Shown here: one piece after another, positions 20,018-32,590 of the stretch
Layout of the letters: each line of letters begins with the position of its first letter
Numbering within the stretch: the stretch's first letter is position 1
NCBI GenBank assembly: GCA_038380435.1
Contig: JAWZYU010000007.1
Coordinates: 25,151,001 to 25,215,000, forward strand
Direction of reading: 5' to 3'
DNA from: Ryuthela nishihirai
Lineage: Eukaryota > Arthropoda > Arachnida > Araneae > Heptathelidae
Length of the DNA: 64,000 bases
The notes under the pieces: model-generated
Database searches by the model: none
What the model was told of the DNA's origin: nothing
The model's input: the letters and a program-made list of their open reading frames with translations, nothing else
Position numbers and translations under genes: made by a program

Positions 20018-22565
20018 ATCATCATCATCATCCTCAAGCAGCCATGGGTTACGGAGGTCGGAAACCAGACCGTGCAGTTTAATTCTCCAAGCATAGCTGT
20101 CCTACATCTGCTGCATCCAGCCACTGCACACCAATTCTAACAAGGTCCTGTTTGACATTGTCTGCCCACCGCATCCTAGGTCTCCCCTTCTTTCTTAGGC
20201 CTTTAGGCACACTGTTCATAACCCTATTCGCCAATCTATAATTATTCATACGGGCAACATGGCCAAACCAACGGAGTCTCTCTCTGCACAATATGCTGCT
20301 TAAAGGAGGTTGCAAACTACTTTGCCTAACCTCATCATTAGTTACAAAGTTGAACCACCTAATGCCCAAGATACTGCGTAAGCATCTGGAATCAAAAGCA
20401 TCTAGTTTCTTGTTATCTTGTTTACAAAGTGTCCAAGTTTCACTACCATAACTAACCCTAGAAAGAACAAAACTATTATACAGTCTAATCTTAGTCTTTA
20501 GGTGTACACGTTTATTTCTCCACACTCACCATAGATTCTTAAAAATCCCGGCAGCAATCCCTATTCGTCTGTTAATCTCATTCCGCACATCACCAGTATC
20601 TGTTAAATAGCTCCCAAGGTAATTAAACTGTGACACCTGCTCAAGACTGCAACCATTCAGATGAACTGAATCACAACCTGCCTGACCAATTTTCATCACT
20701 TTAGTTTTCTCTCTGTTTATAACCAAACCTACTCTAGTATCAGTTTCATCAACAGCTCAAATGAAAGAGTTCATCTCATCAACATCATTTGCCAAAAGGG
20801 CTAAATTATCAGCATGATCTAAATCAGTAATTTTCGTATCTCCAGCCCATTTAAGGCCAAAATCTTTCCCTTGAAGTGAATTTCGCATAACATAATCAAC
20901 AACCAAACTAAAGAGAAAAGGAGACAAAATGCACCCTTGTCGAACAACAGAAGTAATACTAAACCAATTGCTATAAGACTTACCAACTCTCACACATGAC
21001 TCAGTGTTATTATAGAGAGCTTTCATTATGTTAACTAACTTGTCTGGTATACCATATGATTTCACAATCAACCACAAATTATGACGATCAACAGAGTCGA
21101 AAGCCTTTTTGTAATCAACAAAGCTAGCAACCAAAGGTTTCTGAAATTCTAAACATTTCTCAAGAATCTGCTCAAGTGAAAATATCTGATCCACACATCC
21201 CCTACCACTTCTGAATCCACATTGTTCATCACGCAATTGACTGTCAACCAGATTCTTAATTCTGTTAAGCACAATCATTGAAAGAACTTTACCTGGAACA
21301 GAGAGTAGGCTGATACACTTATAGTTATCACAAGAACTGCGATCACCTTTTTTGAAAATAGGGATAACAATAGATCTGGTAAAATTCTTAGGAACCATGC
21401 CTTTATCATAAAAGATATTCAAAATTTCAGTCATCCAAGTGGTAACCGAAACATTCCCAACTCTAAGCATTTCCTTAGTAATTTCATCGATCCCTGGGGA
21501 TTTATGAAGTTTAAGTTTAGAAACAGCCAAAATAACTTCAGATTGTGTAATAGGGCCAACATTAAAGCCACCAATGCACCTATCATCATTGCAAACAATG
21601 GGAGTATAACTAACCGCATTGTTTAGAACATCACTGAAATGCTCAGCCCACCTAGCCATGACAGAATCCTCACCTTCTTTAACCTTACCTTGTTTATCCT
21701 TTAATCCCTGTATACCTGTTCGTTTTCTACCACATAAAACATTAACTATCTGGTACAGTTCTCTGCTGTTGTGCTGTCTAACTGCTTCCTCGGCTTTGTC
21801 AGTCAAACCATCACGCCAAAGATTCTTATCAGCACCTAACTGATCTTTTACACGTTTATTAAGTTCTCTGTAATGCTTTCTATTAGGACTAGTAGAGTAT
21901 TGATTAAGGACATTCCTGCAGTTCTTTCTTTCCGAAATAAGCTCAAGTGCCTTATCACTCAGATAATTCTGTCTCCTCTGCTCCTTTTTTCCTAAAAGAG
22001 TACTGTTAGTTTCCAAAAAAGCCTGTTTAAAACTGCCCCATTCTTCCTCAACTTCAGTATTAAGCAAACCATGACTGTCATAATGACTAAGTAACCTATC
22101 ATGTTAAGCTTTAGCTATAACTGGGTCTTTCAGAGCTTGAGCATTAAAGGTAAATTTTTTAACTTTAGCACAACACTTTTTAAGTTTAAGTTGCAACACA
22201 CTTTTAACAAGGTAATGGTCAGATCCAATTTCAGCTCCCCTATATGACCTGGTATTTCTAACAGAACTAGCCCATTTGCTGTTAATTAATATATAATCAA
22301 TCATATTCCTATGCAGCCCATCAGGTGAAACCCATGTGTACTTATGTATGTCGCGGTGTTTGTAATATGTGTTAGTTATTCTGAAACCATTGAATTTACT
22401 TACCTGTAGGAGACGTTGCCCATTGCCATTGCAGCTACCAATACCAAAAGGGCCAATTACCCCTCCCCAAAGGTCAGAGTCAGTACCAACTTTGGCATTG
22501 AAGTCACCAAGAACAAGGGTAATATCTCCTTTCTTGACAGAATTCAAAATATCCTGAAGTTGTCC
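20018..22565 (-). mobile_element. RTE-like LINE copy 1, 5' truncated and broken
   Basis: Reading down the minus strand: APE-type endonuclease (22547-22104: VLGDFNAKVG, TWVSPDG, MIDYIL, GSDHYLVKS), then reverse transcriptase (22067-20757: KLHKSPGIDEIT, FRSGRGCVDQI, FVDYKKAFDSVDR, VRQGCILSPFLF, LDHADNLALL) and a C-terminal tail (20726-20079: SYGSETWTLCKQ, LRWFGHVARMNN, KKGRPRMRWADNVKQDL). Stops or frameshifts separate these blocks. The YADD active site reads HADN, so the RT is dead. The 3' end is a short (ATC)5 tail at 20018-20032. The clade is RTE-like by its tail and endonuclease; a tree would be needed to be exact. Confidence 0.9.
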
Positions 22566-23270
22566 GTTCGTAAGATATGCGACGGTAAAGCCCCAGAGAT
22601 TTTGTACACTTGCGGCAGGTTTACACTCGAGTCATCGCAGTTGGATAACCTGACTCTAAATCCAGCATAGCCAGGACTAAGTGGAAATACCACACCAAAT
22701 TCGAACCGTTCGGTAGAGTACGTGCGGGATTAGGGGGAGCCAAAACATCCCTCACCGGTGACGTCACTCAGATTGTGAACGTGGCCAGCGATGCGAACTA
22801 GTGTCAGCGCACCCATTACGAATACGCCAGCTATTCTGAGCTATTATATCGAGGCCCGAGCGACGCGGAGCGATTCTGCTAGTTTATCATACAGAAGCAA
22901 ATTCTTATAGGATAAAGCACAATAATTGTAATACAAAACTGTTTATTTATGATATGAAAAGAGTTTCTTAGTGGGGGGGGGGGGAGGGTAACAATTTAGT
23001 TTCTCCCGACTATGACAACAAATAATATCCTTAATTATTTCGCATTACGTTGTGCGAGATAATTGTCCATCCAACTTCTCATGTGTTCTTCTTAATTTGC
23101 ATATTCATTGCTATCATATTGGCTCCAATGTCGAGAGCACTTAATTATTTCTTCAGTTTTCTTCGTGAAAAAGAGAGTTTGAAAGATATTCCACTCGAAC
23201 ATATGGAATGTAAAGAATTCATGTTTTCCTTCCTAGTTACGTAAACAACGGATTTATTTTTGTTTGATTT
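22566..23270. other. Unique-looking sequence with a G15 tract
   Basis: 22570-22880 is more GC-rich than its surroundings, with a GGTGACGTCACTC motif. A run of about 15 G lies at 22973-22987. No ORF or repeat family recognised. Confidence 0.35.
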
Positions 23271-23283
23271 TTCTTTTCTTAGA

Positions 23284-23668
23284 GAGGGCGGGGGTGGCTC
23301 AGTCGGTAGCGCGCCAGGCTCGTAATCTGTAGTTCCCAGGTTCGAGTTCCAGCTGGGTCAGCGTTGAGATTTATCTCCGAAAAATTCCCCGCCCTGCCCA
23401 CGGTCAGTAGGGGACACCGATGGGCTTGGAAAGGCCGCCGTCCGTCGGATGGGACGTTAAGCCGTGGCCCCGTGAGCGGGAGAGCCATGCCCTGTGCACG
23501 TTAAAGAACACGTTGGATGGCCTTGACGGGAGGTTACCATCTGTCTCCCAACAGCTGTTCCAGTGGGTCCCCTCCCCCAACATTCTCTGAGCCTTCGGGG
23601 TCCATGCGACCTGGCCATTTAGCCCATGGTGTGCAAAAAAGTGCCGCTCAGAGTTAAAACAACCCAAA
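23284..23668 (+). repeat. SINE-A, recent full-length copy
   Basis: Perfect 12-bp target duplication TCTTTTCTTAGA (23272-23283 and 23669-23680) brackets a near-consensus element. Confidence 0.97.
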
Positions 23669-23689
23669 TCTTTTCTTAGATATTAAATC

Positions 23690-25570
23690 TCAAGTTTTTA
23701 GTTTTGTGGAAATCGAAAAACTCATGTAAACAGCGCTCGGTGTAAACAAGAATTAACAATTACTAAACGCAAGATGAGAATTCTGGAGAGACGAATTTTG
23801 TGCCATACTCTTACGGAAACATAAAAAGCACGAAAGGAATCTTTTTGTTTTGAAAAGATTGATTAAGTGTACTTTATTCGCAAAAGATTTACGTTTGAGC
23901 GAAAATTCATTAAGAACAAATATAAACCTTATTCCTTTTGAAAACCAACAATTTAGATATAAATTTCAAACATTTTAGGGAGGAAAAAGTTCGATAAAAG
24001 GGTAGGTACCATGCCTGGCGAACTATCCACTGTAAAAGAAACAGATGTAATGATGTTTCACAAATCAGTTTAGAAAACTGATTTAAAAGACTTAATCATT
24101 TGATGTAATTTCATCATTTTGCAATTATCTTTAAATATGAAGGAAGCCAAAAAAATATCCGAAGATATTTAGAGTTTTAAAAATTTCCTGATACGAATGC
24201 CGAATTGCAAATGTCGGATACTAGAAATCCATACGGAACCCATTATCGTATTAGAGAAAAATGTATTCGGTTCATTTGTGCTCTGATGCTAACAACAACT
24301 CAAGAAACATTAACATTATTAACTACCGGACACAGAATTCCTGTTCTGATGATATTAGACGAGACTTCCGTGGCATATGCAGATAGTGTGTTAGTGAACA
24401 CACAGATAGTGTTTGTTTGTAGCAGAGCTTCTAAAAGTTAAAAACTATAGAGACACCTTCACGCAAGTGCTATGGCGTGATGCTAAGAGGCCAGAGAATA
24501 GAATCTTGCTATTTTTCCAGCAGGTATATCTAAACCTTGACGTCAATAGTCAGCCTTAGCCGGTGTTATGTATCGTTGAGTATTTGATAATTAACCTATT
24601 GATTTTTGTATATAACTCACGTATGGTGTCGTAGTAATGAAAGTGTTTTAATGATTGTATTACATTGAATTATAAAAGTTGTTCTTTAATGGTATTACTG
24701 AAAGCATAAATTATGTAGCAGATTGCGTATGTCGTATTATAATTTTTGTACACTCATATTAAAATTATTGTTGGTATATTTAAAATTATGTCGATTTCAT
24801 TTTGTAGAAATGATCTGCATTTCTATACTGTCAGGAAAAATTAATTAATACTATTATTATATTACTTGCTTCCTTTCGGCACATAAAAGGTACAATCTTT
24901 TAAAGAGCAGAGTTTTACATTTGTGTTTACTGTCATACGTAAAGTGGCAAGTTTATCGAAATACATTGGCCCACAATATTATGGTAAGAGAGTGATTTCA
25001 CCGATATCTCAATGTTGAAATCTCACAAGCAAGAATTACGAGATGCATATTTCAAATTTCCAAACGAAACTAATGAAAGACCTGTTAATTCCATAGAGAA
25101 TGCAAATTTGTAACGCTTATATATTACGGATAGTTTTCATATTAATCCACTTCTAAACTGTCGCCTGCAAATAGTGTCCAGCATATTACATGCACTGAAA
25201 ACGGGAGCCAACATCTTCTCTGTGATTTCTTGTCCTTGCGAGAAGTTGGTAGACTTGAAGCAGGACCGTCGCAATCATCGTGGCAAAGCAATGAGCAGTG
25301 TCGAGAAAGGTGGTATCGACACTTCAGAAACAGTTCCAGGTCCCTGGACTAGATACAGAGAGCTGTCCCATGTTGTCCGAGCGTTACGTACTCGCGAACT
25401 GATCGCTATACTGCTTTGATGGGACGATATAACATTACGATAACTTCATGTCAGCAGTTTGTCAAGTATTCATCGGCGATAAGGGAATGATTTTCAGCAG
25501 AACCAAGGTTTCATTGTGTTAGGAGACCATTGGCCTATATCTTGGTAATACGACAAAACGGAATAGCTCG
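23690..25570. other. 1.9 kb without recognised features
   Basis: Two short plus-strand ORFs (24205-24441, 78 codons; 25174-25419, 81 codons) have no recognised domain and no clear splice context. No terminal repeats were found. Confidence 0.35.
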
Positions 25571-25579
25571 TCAAAACCA

Positions 25580-25965
25580 GGGGCGGGGGTGGCTCAGTTG
25601 GTAGCGCGCCAGGCTCGTAATCTGTAGTTCCCAGGTTCGAGTCCCAGCTGGGTCAGCGTTGAGATTTATCTCCGCAGAATTCCCCGCCCTGCCCAGGTCA
25701 GTAGGGGACACCGATGGGCTTGGAAAGGCCGCCGTCCGTCGGATGGGACGTTAAGCCGTGGCCCCGTGAGCGGGAGAGCCATACCCTGTGCACATTAAAG
25801 AACACGCCGGATGGCCTTGACGGGAGGCTACCATCTGTCTCCCAACAGCTGTTCCAGTGGGTCCCCTCCCCCAACCCTCTCTGAGCCTTCGAGGTCCATG
25901 TGACCTGGCCATTTAGCTCATGGTGTGCAAAAAAGTGCCGCTCAGAGGTAAAACAACCCAACCCA
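25580..25965 (+). repeat. SINE-A, full length
   Basis: Intact boxes A and B and complete tail. The flanks TCGTCAAAAC and TCGTCTAAAC are a one-mismatch target duplication. Confidence 0.93.
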
Positions 25966-25974
25966 ATTCGTCTA

Positions 25975-26490
25975 AACTAATACCTGAAACATGTCACTAA
26001 GATCACTGAACAACTAGATTTTCTTACTTTCTCCGATGATTTCCGATTTAGCATAGAGCCATAAAATATATGTTGTTTCATCTGTAGAAAAAGGGCAACT
26101 CTATATCATCACTCCAATATCAATGGTTACACATGGTATATGTGATGTGCTGCTCCTCGATGGCAAACCACATCTACTATCGGCTACTGCATTAAATGTC
26201 GCACTACTTTTGGTGTGGTGAAGGGACCCTTTTGATTGCTCAGGAACACAGAATTAATCATGGAACATTATGTCACATTGTGTCATACAGATATTATTAC
26301 AGAGGAATTGTGCTGAATCTACAAAGACAGTTCAACAGAGAAAGCCTCAGCAGTCGGTCTGTACAGAGTTCACAACACTAACCCGCATAACAAAAAGGAC
26401 CATAAATATTCTAGAGGGATTCGGATTGCTTGACATTTTCCCACGTCTACCTTTAACAATACAAATTTCTTTTTAGGCACGTGCTTGACA
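25975..26490. other. No recognised features
   Basis: AT-rich intronic sequence. Short ORFs here show no domain. Confidence 0.35.
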
Positions 26491-26500
26491 CAGAAGTGAG

Positions 26501-26883
26501 TTGGGTTGTTTTACCTCTGAGCGGCACTTTTTTGCACACCATGGGCTAAATGGCCAGGCCACATGGACCCCGAAGGCTCAGAGAAGGTTGGGGAAGGGGA
26601 CCCACTGGAACAGCTGTTGGGAGACTAGATGGTAGCCTCCCGTCAAGGCCATCCAGCGTGTTCTTTAACGTGCACAGGATATGGCTCTCCCGCACACGGG
26701 GCCACGGCTTAACGTCCCATCCGGCGGACGGTGGCCTTTCCAAGCCCATCGGTGTCACCTACTGACCTGGGCAGGGCGGGGAATTCTGCGGAGATAAATC
26801 TCAACGCTGACCCAGCTGGGACTCGAACCTGGGAACTACAGATTACGAGCCTGGCGGCCTACCGACTGAGCCACCCCCGCCCC
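26501..26883 (-). repeat. SINE-A, recent full-length copy, inverted
   Basis: The only young full-length SINE-A on the minus strand in this window. A perfect 11-bp duplication ACAGAAGTGAG lies at 26490-26500 and 26884-26894. Confidence 0.97.
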
Positions 26884-26894
26884 ACAGAAGTGAG

Positions 26895-27710
26895 AGAGGA
26901 GTGTATGTATATACTGTGCAGTGTAGAAGTTTATAATGTCAAACGGGAGACCTCAAAAGAGAGAGAAAACTGAAATAAAACATGCAACCTTAATTTAGCG
27001 CTAGAGTCCAGGTGCATTTCAGAAATAGCCTCTCATACTAACCACTCGGGCCAAGGGATAGCTTACCTTTTAATTCGTTATTAAAACTTCTTTCCACACT
27101 TTATTTAACATTTTACCTGTTGTGAATAACTTTCCTCAACCTTGGTCGTCAATTGAGAATGCACAGTTTAGATACAGAACACTGAAGGTTTACTTGTGAT
27201 TGTATTCTGGAAAAACTCAGGAATACAGAAACCGAAAGTCCTAAGGATTACAGTTTATGGATTTTTATCATTTTTTGAATCAACAATACGAGAGGACACC
27301 TAAGAAATCTTATTTCTCAGTGAGTAATTTCTCTTTGAGGTCATACCACTGTGAGATATTTCTCTCTCTGTGGAATTCAACTGAAATAATCTGTCAGAAA
27401 GTACAACGATATCTGAATGATATTAATTCTTTCGTGGCTAAGACGGGTAATTTTTGTACCCCACGAATATCTTTTGTTGATATTTTTGTAAATATACATC
27501 CTTTTGTTTTTGTAATTTATGTATACCTCGTAGAAATAATATATTCATTGTTGTAAAAGATGCAATTTGTTTCTGCAACGTAAAATTTGTCATTAAATAA
27601 ATATTGAGTAGAACAAATACCCCGTTTAGTTATTAAGGCTGTCATTATGTATAGCGTGAAATTCAAAATTGCGCATGTCTATGAGTTCATGTTTGCATAG
27701 TGAAATGAAG
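26895..27710. other. No recognised features
   Basis: AT-rich. A 99-codon plus-strand ORF (27257-27556) is hydrophobic at its C-terminus but matches nothing I know. Confidence 0.35.
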
Positions 27711-27711
27711 T

Positions 27712-28048
27712 TCAGTTCCCAGATCCGATTACCAGCTGGCCTAGTGTTGAGATTTATCTCCGCCAAACGTTCCCCCCTGCCCTCGGTCAGTGGGGGACAC
27801 CGAAAGGCTTCAAAAAGTCACCATCCGTAGGATGGGATGTTAAGCCATGGCCCCCTGCCAGAGAGCCAAACCCTGTGCTCGCCAACGAACACGATGGATT
27901 TATGGGAGGTTACTATCTGTTTCCCTAATGCTGTCGAGTGGATCCCCTTCCCCTAACCTTCTCTGAGTCGTCACGGTTCATGTCACCTGACCATTTAGTC
28001 TTTTGTGTGCAAAAAAAGTGCCGCTCAGAGATAGAACAACATAACATA
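27712..28048 (+). repeat. SINE-A, old copy
   Basis: Lacks box A and has a weak box B. The GTTGAGATTTATCTCC, ATGTTAAGCCATGG and GTGTGCAAAAAAAG blocks remain. Confidence 0.8.
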
Positions 28049-28049
28049 G

Positions 28050-28610
28050 TCAAATGATTTATCGGTGCTGTCCTTCGCCAGTATGGCATTAGTGCATATC
28101 TAGAATATTTCTAATATACAGTAATGAAATGCTTTGTGTAGCTGTTAGTTATCCAGGGTTATTTCGTACAGTGTGAAATAAGGCAAGTGATCTTTTTGTC
28201 TTATTGGTCGTCGACAGGGCGGATGTAGAAGGGGAAGGAGCCGATCCCCCCCTTTTAAGATTGACAGTAATGATAATGGAAGCAAAAATTATTAAACGTA
28301 TTTATATTTCATGTATTTAAAAAAAATTAAAGACTTATAAAACGGAAGACGTAAAATTATACTATATTGGAAATGCAGTCTCTTGTCCCTTCCTTTTACT
28401 CTTTCTTCCTTTAAAAAAAATCTTTTTTGATGCATAACTAAACGGTATTGCATTTCATAGTACTGATTAAAAAGGTACACTTTTTTTAATCAAGTTTTTT
28501 TTAATTCCTTGAAAATATATTTTGTTCTTCAATTCATTACTCATTAGAAATATATGATTTCTTTTTTTACGTAGAGATTTTTCCCGTGACTCACTAAGAA
28601 ATGTTTTTAT
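28050..28610. other. AT-rich sequence with a possible hAT end
   Basis: CAGGGCGGATGTAGAAGGGG at 28216 followed by a CCCCCC run resembles one end of a hAT-type repeat. No matching partner was found. Confidence 0.3.
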
Positions 28611-28613
28611 GTA

Positions 28614-29569
28614 CACTGGTTTTCATAAATTAAGGAAAATCCCTGTGTTAAGTAAATGGGAAGCTAACGTCAAAGCTCTATAACTTCTGAAATAAGTTTT
28701 TTTGTTTTGAAAAATGTGATTGCAGATGGGGCGGGGGTGGCTCAGTGGGTAGCGCGCCAGGCTCGTAATCTGTAGTTCCCAGGTTCGAGTCCCAGCTGGG
28801 TCAGCGTTGAGATTTATCTCCGCAAAATTTCCCCGCCCTGCCCACGGTCAGTAGGGGACACCGATGGGCTTGGAAAGGCCGTCGTTCGTCGGATGGGACG
28901 TTAAGCCGTGGCCCCGTGTACGGGAGAGCCATACCCTGTACACGTTAAAGAACACGCTGGATGGCCTTGACGGGAGGCTACCATCTGTCTCCCAACAGCT
29001 GTTCCAGTGGGTCCCCTCCCCCAACCTTCTCTGAGCCTTCGGGGTCCTTGTGGCCTGGCCATTTAGCCCATGGTGTGCAAAAAAGTGCCGCTCAGAGTTA
29101 AAACAATCCAATGTGATTGCAGATAAAGATCTCAATCAAATAAATCAATATCTCGATTTTCAACAATATTCGTTCAGTATTTAATGAGCTATAGAAGTTT
29201 GAATATTTAACAACATCAATGCCAGTCTTAAGAAACTTATACAAAACTGAAGAATAGTGAAAGAATTCTTTACACAAAGTTCTAAAATACAAACTTATTA
29301 AACACTTTGATCCAATATTTATTACTAAGTTGTAATTAACTTCTGAAGTCAATTTTTGTGGCTGGCATTGTTATCGCTAAATATTCAAACTTTCATAACT
29401 CATTAAATACTGAACGTACATTGTTGAAAATCGAGATATTGATTTATTTGATTAAGATCGCATTTTTAAAATAAAAAAAATATATATATTTTAGATGCTA
29501 TAGAGCTTTGACGTTAGCTTCCCATTGACTTAACAAAGGAATTTTTTCATAATTTATGGAAACTAGTGT
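28614..29569. mobile_element. Tc1-type foldback MITE E with nested SINE-A
   Basis: Ends CACTGGTTTTCATAAATTA and TTTATGGAAACTAGTG sit beside TA dinucleotides. The arms stay complementary inward for more than 200 bp (for example ATCAATATCTCGATTTTC in both), so almost the whole element folds back. Its end matches the terminus of the Tc1 remnant at 56631 (GAAAACCAGTG). Without the SINE it is about 560 bp. A second diverged copy is at 53035-53470. Confidence 0.8.
28728..29110 (+). repeat. SINE-A nested in MITE E
   Basis: Perfect 14-bp target duplication ATGTGATTGCAGAT (28714-28727 and 29111-29124), whose sequence belongs to the MITE arm. The SINE is therefore younger than the MITE. Confidence 0.97.
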
Positions 29570-29714
29570 TAAGTTTGAATTGGGCACCTCTGTTACAGAA
29601 TAACACTTTCGAAACTTACGTGGCTTGGGTACCTTAATGCTGAACAAAATTTCTGACTTCTCCATCTGTTCTATTTTATTACATGACAAAAATTGCCTGT
29701 AAAAGGACTCCGCC

Positions 29715-29900
29715 GTCCCGACTGCCGCGTGGTTAAGATGTTTTGCTATTAATCTAAGAGATTGGGGATCACCCGGATAAGGCCCGGATGTTTCTTGTGT
29801 TGTTTTTCTTCTCAGATCTGTCTCTCCTCACCGATATTCTCTATGGCTTATTGTACTGATAGACTTCAGTGGTATCCCAGGTTCGAGTCCTACTAGTGTC
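29715..29900 (+). repeat. SINE-B-like, highly diverged
   Basis: A GACTGCCGCGTGGTTAAG head-like block, ACCCGGATAAGGCCCGGATG and TCTATGGCTTATTGTACTGATAG follow SINE-B order. Box B has nearly vanished. Confidence 0.5.
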
Positions 29901-30051
29901 TGTTATATTGTATTGACAATGCAGTCTCTTGTCCTCTCCTTTTACAATTTTTCGGCTCGATTAAGTTTCTTCGCCCCTTTGTTCCTTTTTTAAAAGGAAA
30001 AGGTTCTTTAAAAAAAAATACTTTTTGATGCATAAATAAACGGTATCGCAT

Positions 30052-30298
30052 TAGTGCCAGTGTTGAAGTTTACCTCCTCAGACCCGGTGAAAAAGGCGAC
30101 ACACATGGGCTTGGAGAGGCTGCCGTCCATCACAAGTGACATAAAGCCGTGGCACCATGGCCTTGATTGGAGGCTTCCATCTGTCTCCTAAGAGATCTCT
30201 AGTCTTCTCTTAGCTTTTGGTGTTCTTGTGAGCTGGCTATTTAGCACAGTGTGTGCAAAAAGTGCCGCTCAGATGTAAAACAAACCAAATCGAATTTC
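30052..30298 (+). repeat. SINE-A, partial and diverged
   Basis: Lacks the tRNA head. It carries ATGGGCTTGGAGAGGC, TCCATCTGTCTCC and GTGCCGCTCAG blocks with internal deletions. Confidence 0.75.
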
Positions 30299-30312
30299 AG
30301 CGGCAATCAGCT

Positions 30313-30363
30313 GCTCAGAGGTAAATAAAAGCAGTCATTAATTGACTGCTTTTATTTACCTCT
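30313..30363. repeat. Perfect hairpin next to a SINE-A tail
   Basis: CAGAGGTAAATAAAAGCAGTCA and its exact complement TGACTGCTTTTATTTACCTCTG flank a 5-6-nt AT-rich centre. The GCTCAGAGGTAAA at its left end is also the SINE-A 3' motif, so it may stem from an inverted SINE-tail duplication. Confidence 0.85.
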
Positions 30364-30369
30364 GTATGT

Positions 30370-30790
30370 TGTAATAAGGACAACAAAGGGTTGATCTACG
30401 TTGCAGTGGTTGTTTCTTTTTTAGGTATTTTTCCCTATCAAAGCTACTGCATCTCTTTCTTCCTACGTAAAACTACAAATTTAAATTAAATGTATTAAAT
30501 TTGTTACAAATGTATATCGGGGAATGATTTTACTTTTTCAGGCAGAAATGACTTAAGGTCAGGATCAAAGGGGTTATTTTAGGGTTTGAATCTGTTTCAA
30601 CACGTAATTTTTTTTGCATTTATTTAAAAAAAAAACTAAATTATAAAGTGAAGTTTTACTCAGGCAAATAGAGCTTTTCTTTTATATCAGTAGCCAAAAG
30701 TCAATTCTCAGTTTTTCTTTCAGTTTGAATTTTTGTAGCTCATATTTTTTGACAACAGGGGTACTGGGGTACATTCGAGACTATATATAT
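30370..30790. other. AT-rich intronic sequence
   Basis: No recognised repeat. It may be decayed LINE sequence upstream of the RT tail at 30800. Confidence 0.3.
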
Positions 30791-30799
30791 TCTTATGCG

Positions 30800-31293
30800 C
30801 AATGTTCTACAAAATTTACATCCGACCGAAACTCGAATACTGTGCTTCCACTCTTTCTGATATTAATAAAAAGAACGCTTATAAATTAGAAAAAGTTTAA
30901 ATTGAAGCTCTCAAAATCATCAGCAAAATCTATTTTAACAAACGAAAATCTCTAACACTTACTGATATTCGTTCCAACTACCAAATCCCACTCTTGATTC
31001 TAGAAGAAAGCCACGGTTTATTACCCTTATTCACGACACTATTTATAACAAGTCTCATCTCCTTCATTCGATTCGTACACCCTATATTTGATTACGACAT
31101 CGCCACATCCTTCGCTCTGATAATAAAATGTTTTCTATTCCCAAGATTTCCAATTTCTTTTGCCTTTCAAGCAACCTCAACTTGGAACTCTCTACCGAGC
31201 GATATCACTTCTTTAAATTCTAAAACAAAATTCAAAAACAATGCTCTGGTGACCAACCTGCAGATCGCAAACCCAGAGTTTGTGAAATTCTGA
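30800..31293 (+). pseudogene. LINE reverse transcriptase C-terminal tail (CR1/Jockey type)
   Basis: Plus-strand reading gives MFYKIYIRPKLEYCASTLS, then KLEKV followed by a stop, IEALKIISKIYFNKRKSL, LTDIRSNYQIPLL and a last open frame 30994-31293 ending ATSTWNSLPSDITSLNSK and LQIANPEFVKF. IRPKLEYC, LEKV..ALKII and the FKNN-type tail are typical after the RT core. One internal stop and loss of the RT core make it a 5'-truncated dead copy. Its stop codon merges with the 3' UTR unit that is tandemly repeated downstream. Confidence 0.75.
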
Positions 31294-32405
31294 TATAGTG
31301 GATATCTGGGTTGATCTACGTACGAATCAAGGGAAACAGGAGCAAACAACTCAAACGTGGATGAAATCCAGAACCGACATTCCCTCTTTTGATGGAGTGA
31401 TGAATCGTACCAAGAAACATTGAATGGGCGGGTGTTCGTAGTGTAGAGACACAACAGCATTCGGGCATATTTTTTCAAAAAAAAAAATTCTGATATAATG
31501 GATATTATATTATATTCTATTATATTATATTCTGATATATATTATATTATATATATATATTATATATATATATTATATTATAATATAATATATATTATAT
31601 TATAATATAATATATATTATATTATTATATATAAATTATTATAATATATTATATTATTATAATATTATAATATATTATAATATAATATATATAATATATA
31701 TATATTATAATATATTATATTATTATATATATATTATATTATAATATATTATATTATATTATATTCTGATATAGTGGATATCTGGGTTGATCTACGAATC
31801 AAGGGAAACAGGAGCAAACAACTCAAACGTGGATGAAATCCAGAACCGACATTCCCTCTTTTGATGGAGTGATGAATCGTACCAAGAAACATTGAATGGG
31901 CGGGTGTTCGTAGTGTAGAGACACAACAGCATTCGGGCATATTTTTTCAAAAAAAAAATTCTGATATAATGGATATTATATTATATTCTATTATATTATA
32001 TTCTGATATATATTATATTATATATATATATATATTATATATATATATTATATTATAATATAATATATATTATGTTATTATATATAAATTATTATAATAT
32101 ATTATATTATTATAATATTATAATATATTATAATATAATATATATAATATATATATATTATAATATATTATATTATTATATATATATATATTATATTATA
32201 ATATATTATATTATATTATATTCTGATATAGTGGATATATGGGTTGATCTACGAATCAAGGGAAACAGGAGCAAACAACTCAAACGTGGATGAAATCCAG
32301 AACCGACATTCCCTCTTTTGAAGGAGTGATGAATCGTACCAAGAAACATTGAATGGGCGGGTGTTCGTAGTGTAGAGACACAACAGCATTCGGGCATATT
32401 TTTTC
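31293..32405 (+). repeat. LINE 3' end in three tandem copies with long AT tails
   Basis: A 180-bp block (GATATAGTGGATATCTGGG to CATTCGGGCATATTTTTTC) occurs at about 31293-31475, 31765-31950 and 32223-32405 with almost no differences. Copies 1 and 2 are each followed by 270-290 bp of (TATAT)n/(ATTAT)n sequence beginning TTCTGATATAATGGATAT. Unit spacing is about 472 and 458 bp. The first block directly follows the LINE stop codon, identifying it as that element's 3' UTR. Confidence 0.9.
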
Positions 32406-32519
32406 AAAAACTAAACTCACGGAATAGTACAATATGTGTTTTCCTCATCTATTCTAGTAGTATTTAAAAATATCGATATAGGTTTAGAGCAAGAGACAGA
32501 AATAATGTATTTGCAAGTA

Positions 32520-32590
32520 GGCCTGGTTGTTATTTTACCTCCGAGTGGCATTTTTTTGCGCACATTAAGATAAATGGCCATGTCTATATT
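32520..32590 (-). repeat. SINE-A tail fragment
   Basis: GGTTGTTATTTTACCTCCGA and GCATTTTTTTGCGCAC match the complement of the SINE-A 3' end. It lies just inside the intron, about 50 bp from the splice donor. Confidence 0.65.

Noticed and set aside
31480..32220. AT-rich blocks as a replication origin or centromeric satellite
   Set aside because: They are tails of triplicated LINE 3' ends; low complexity alone does not support an origin.
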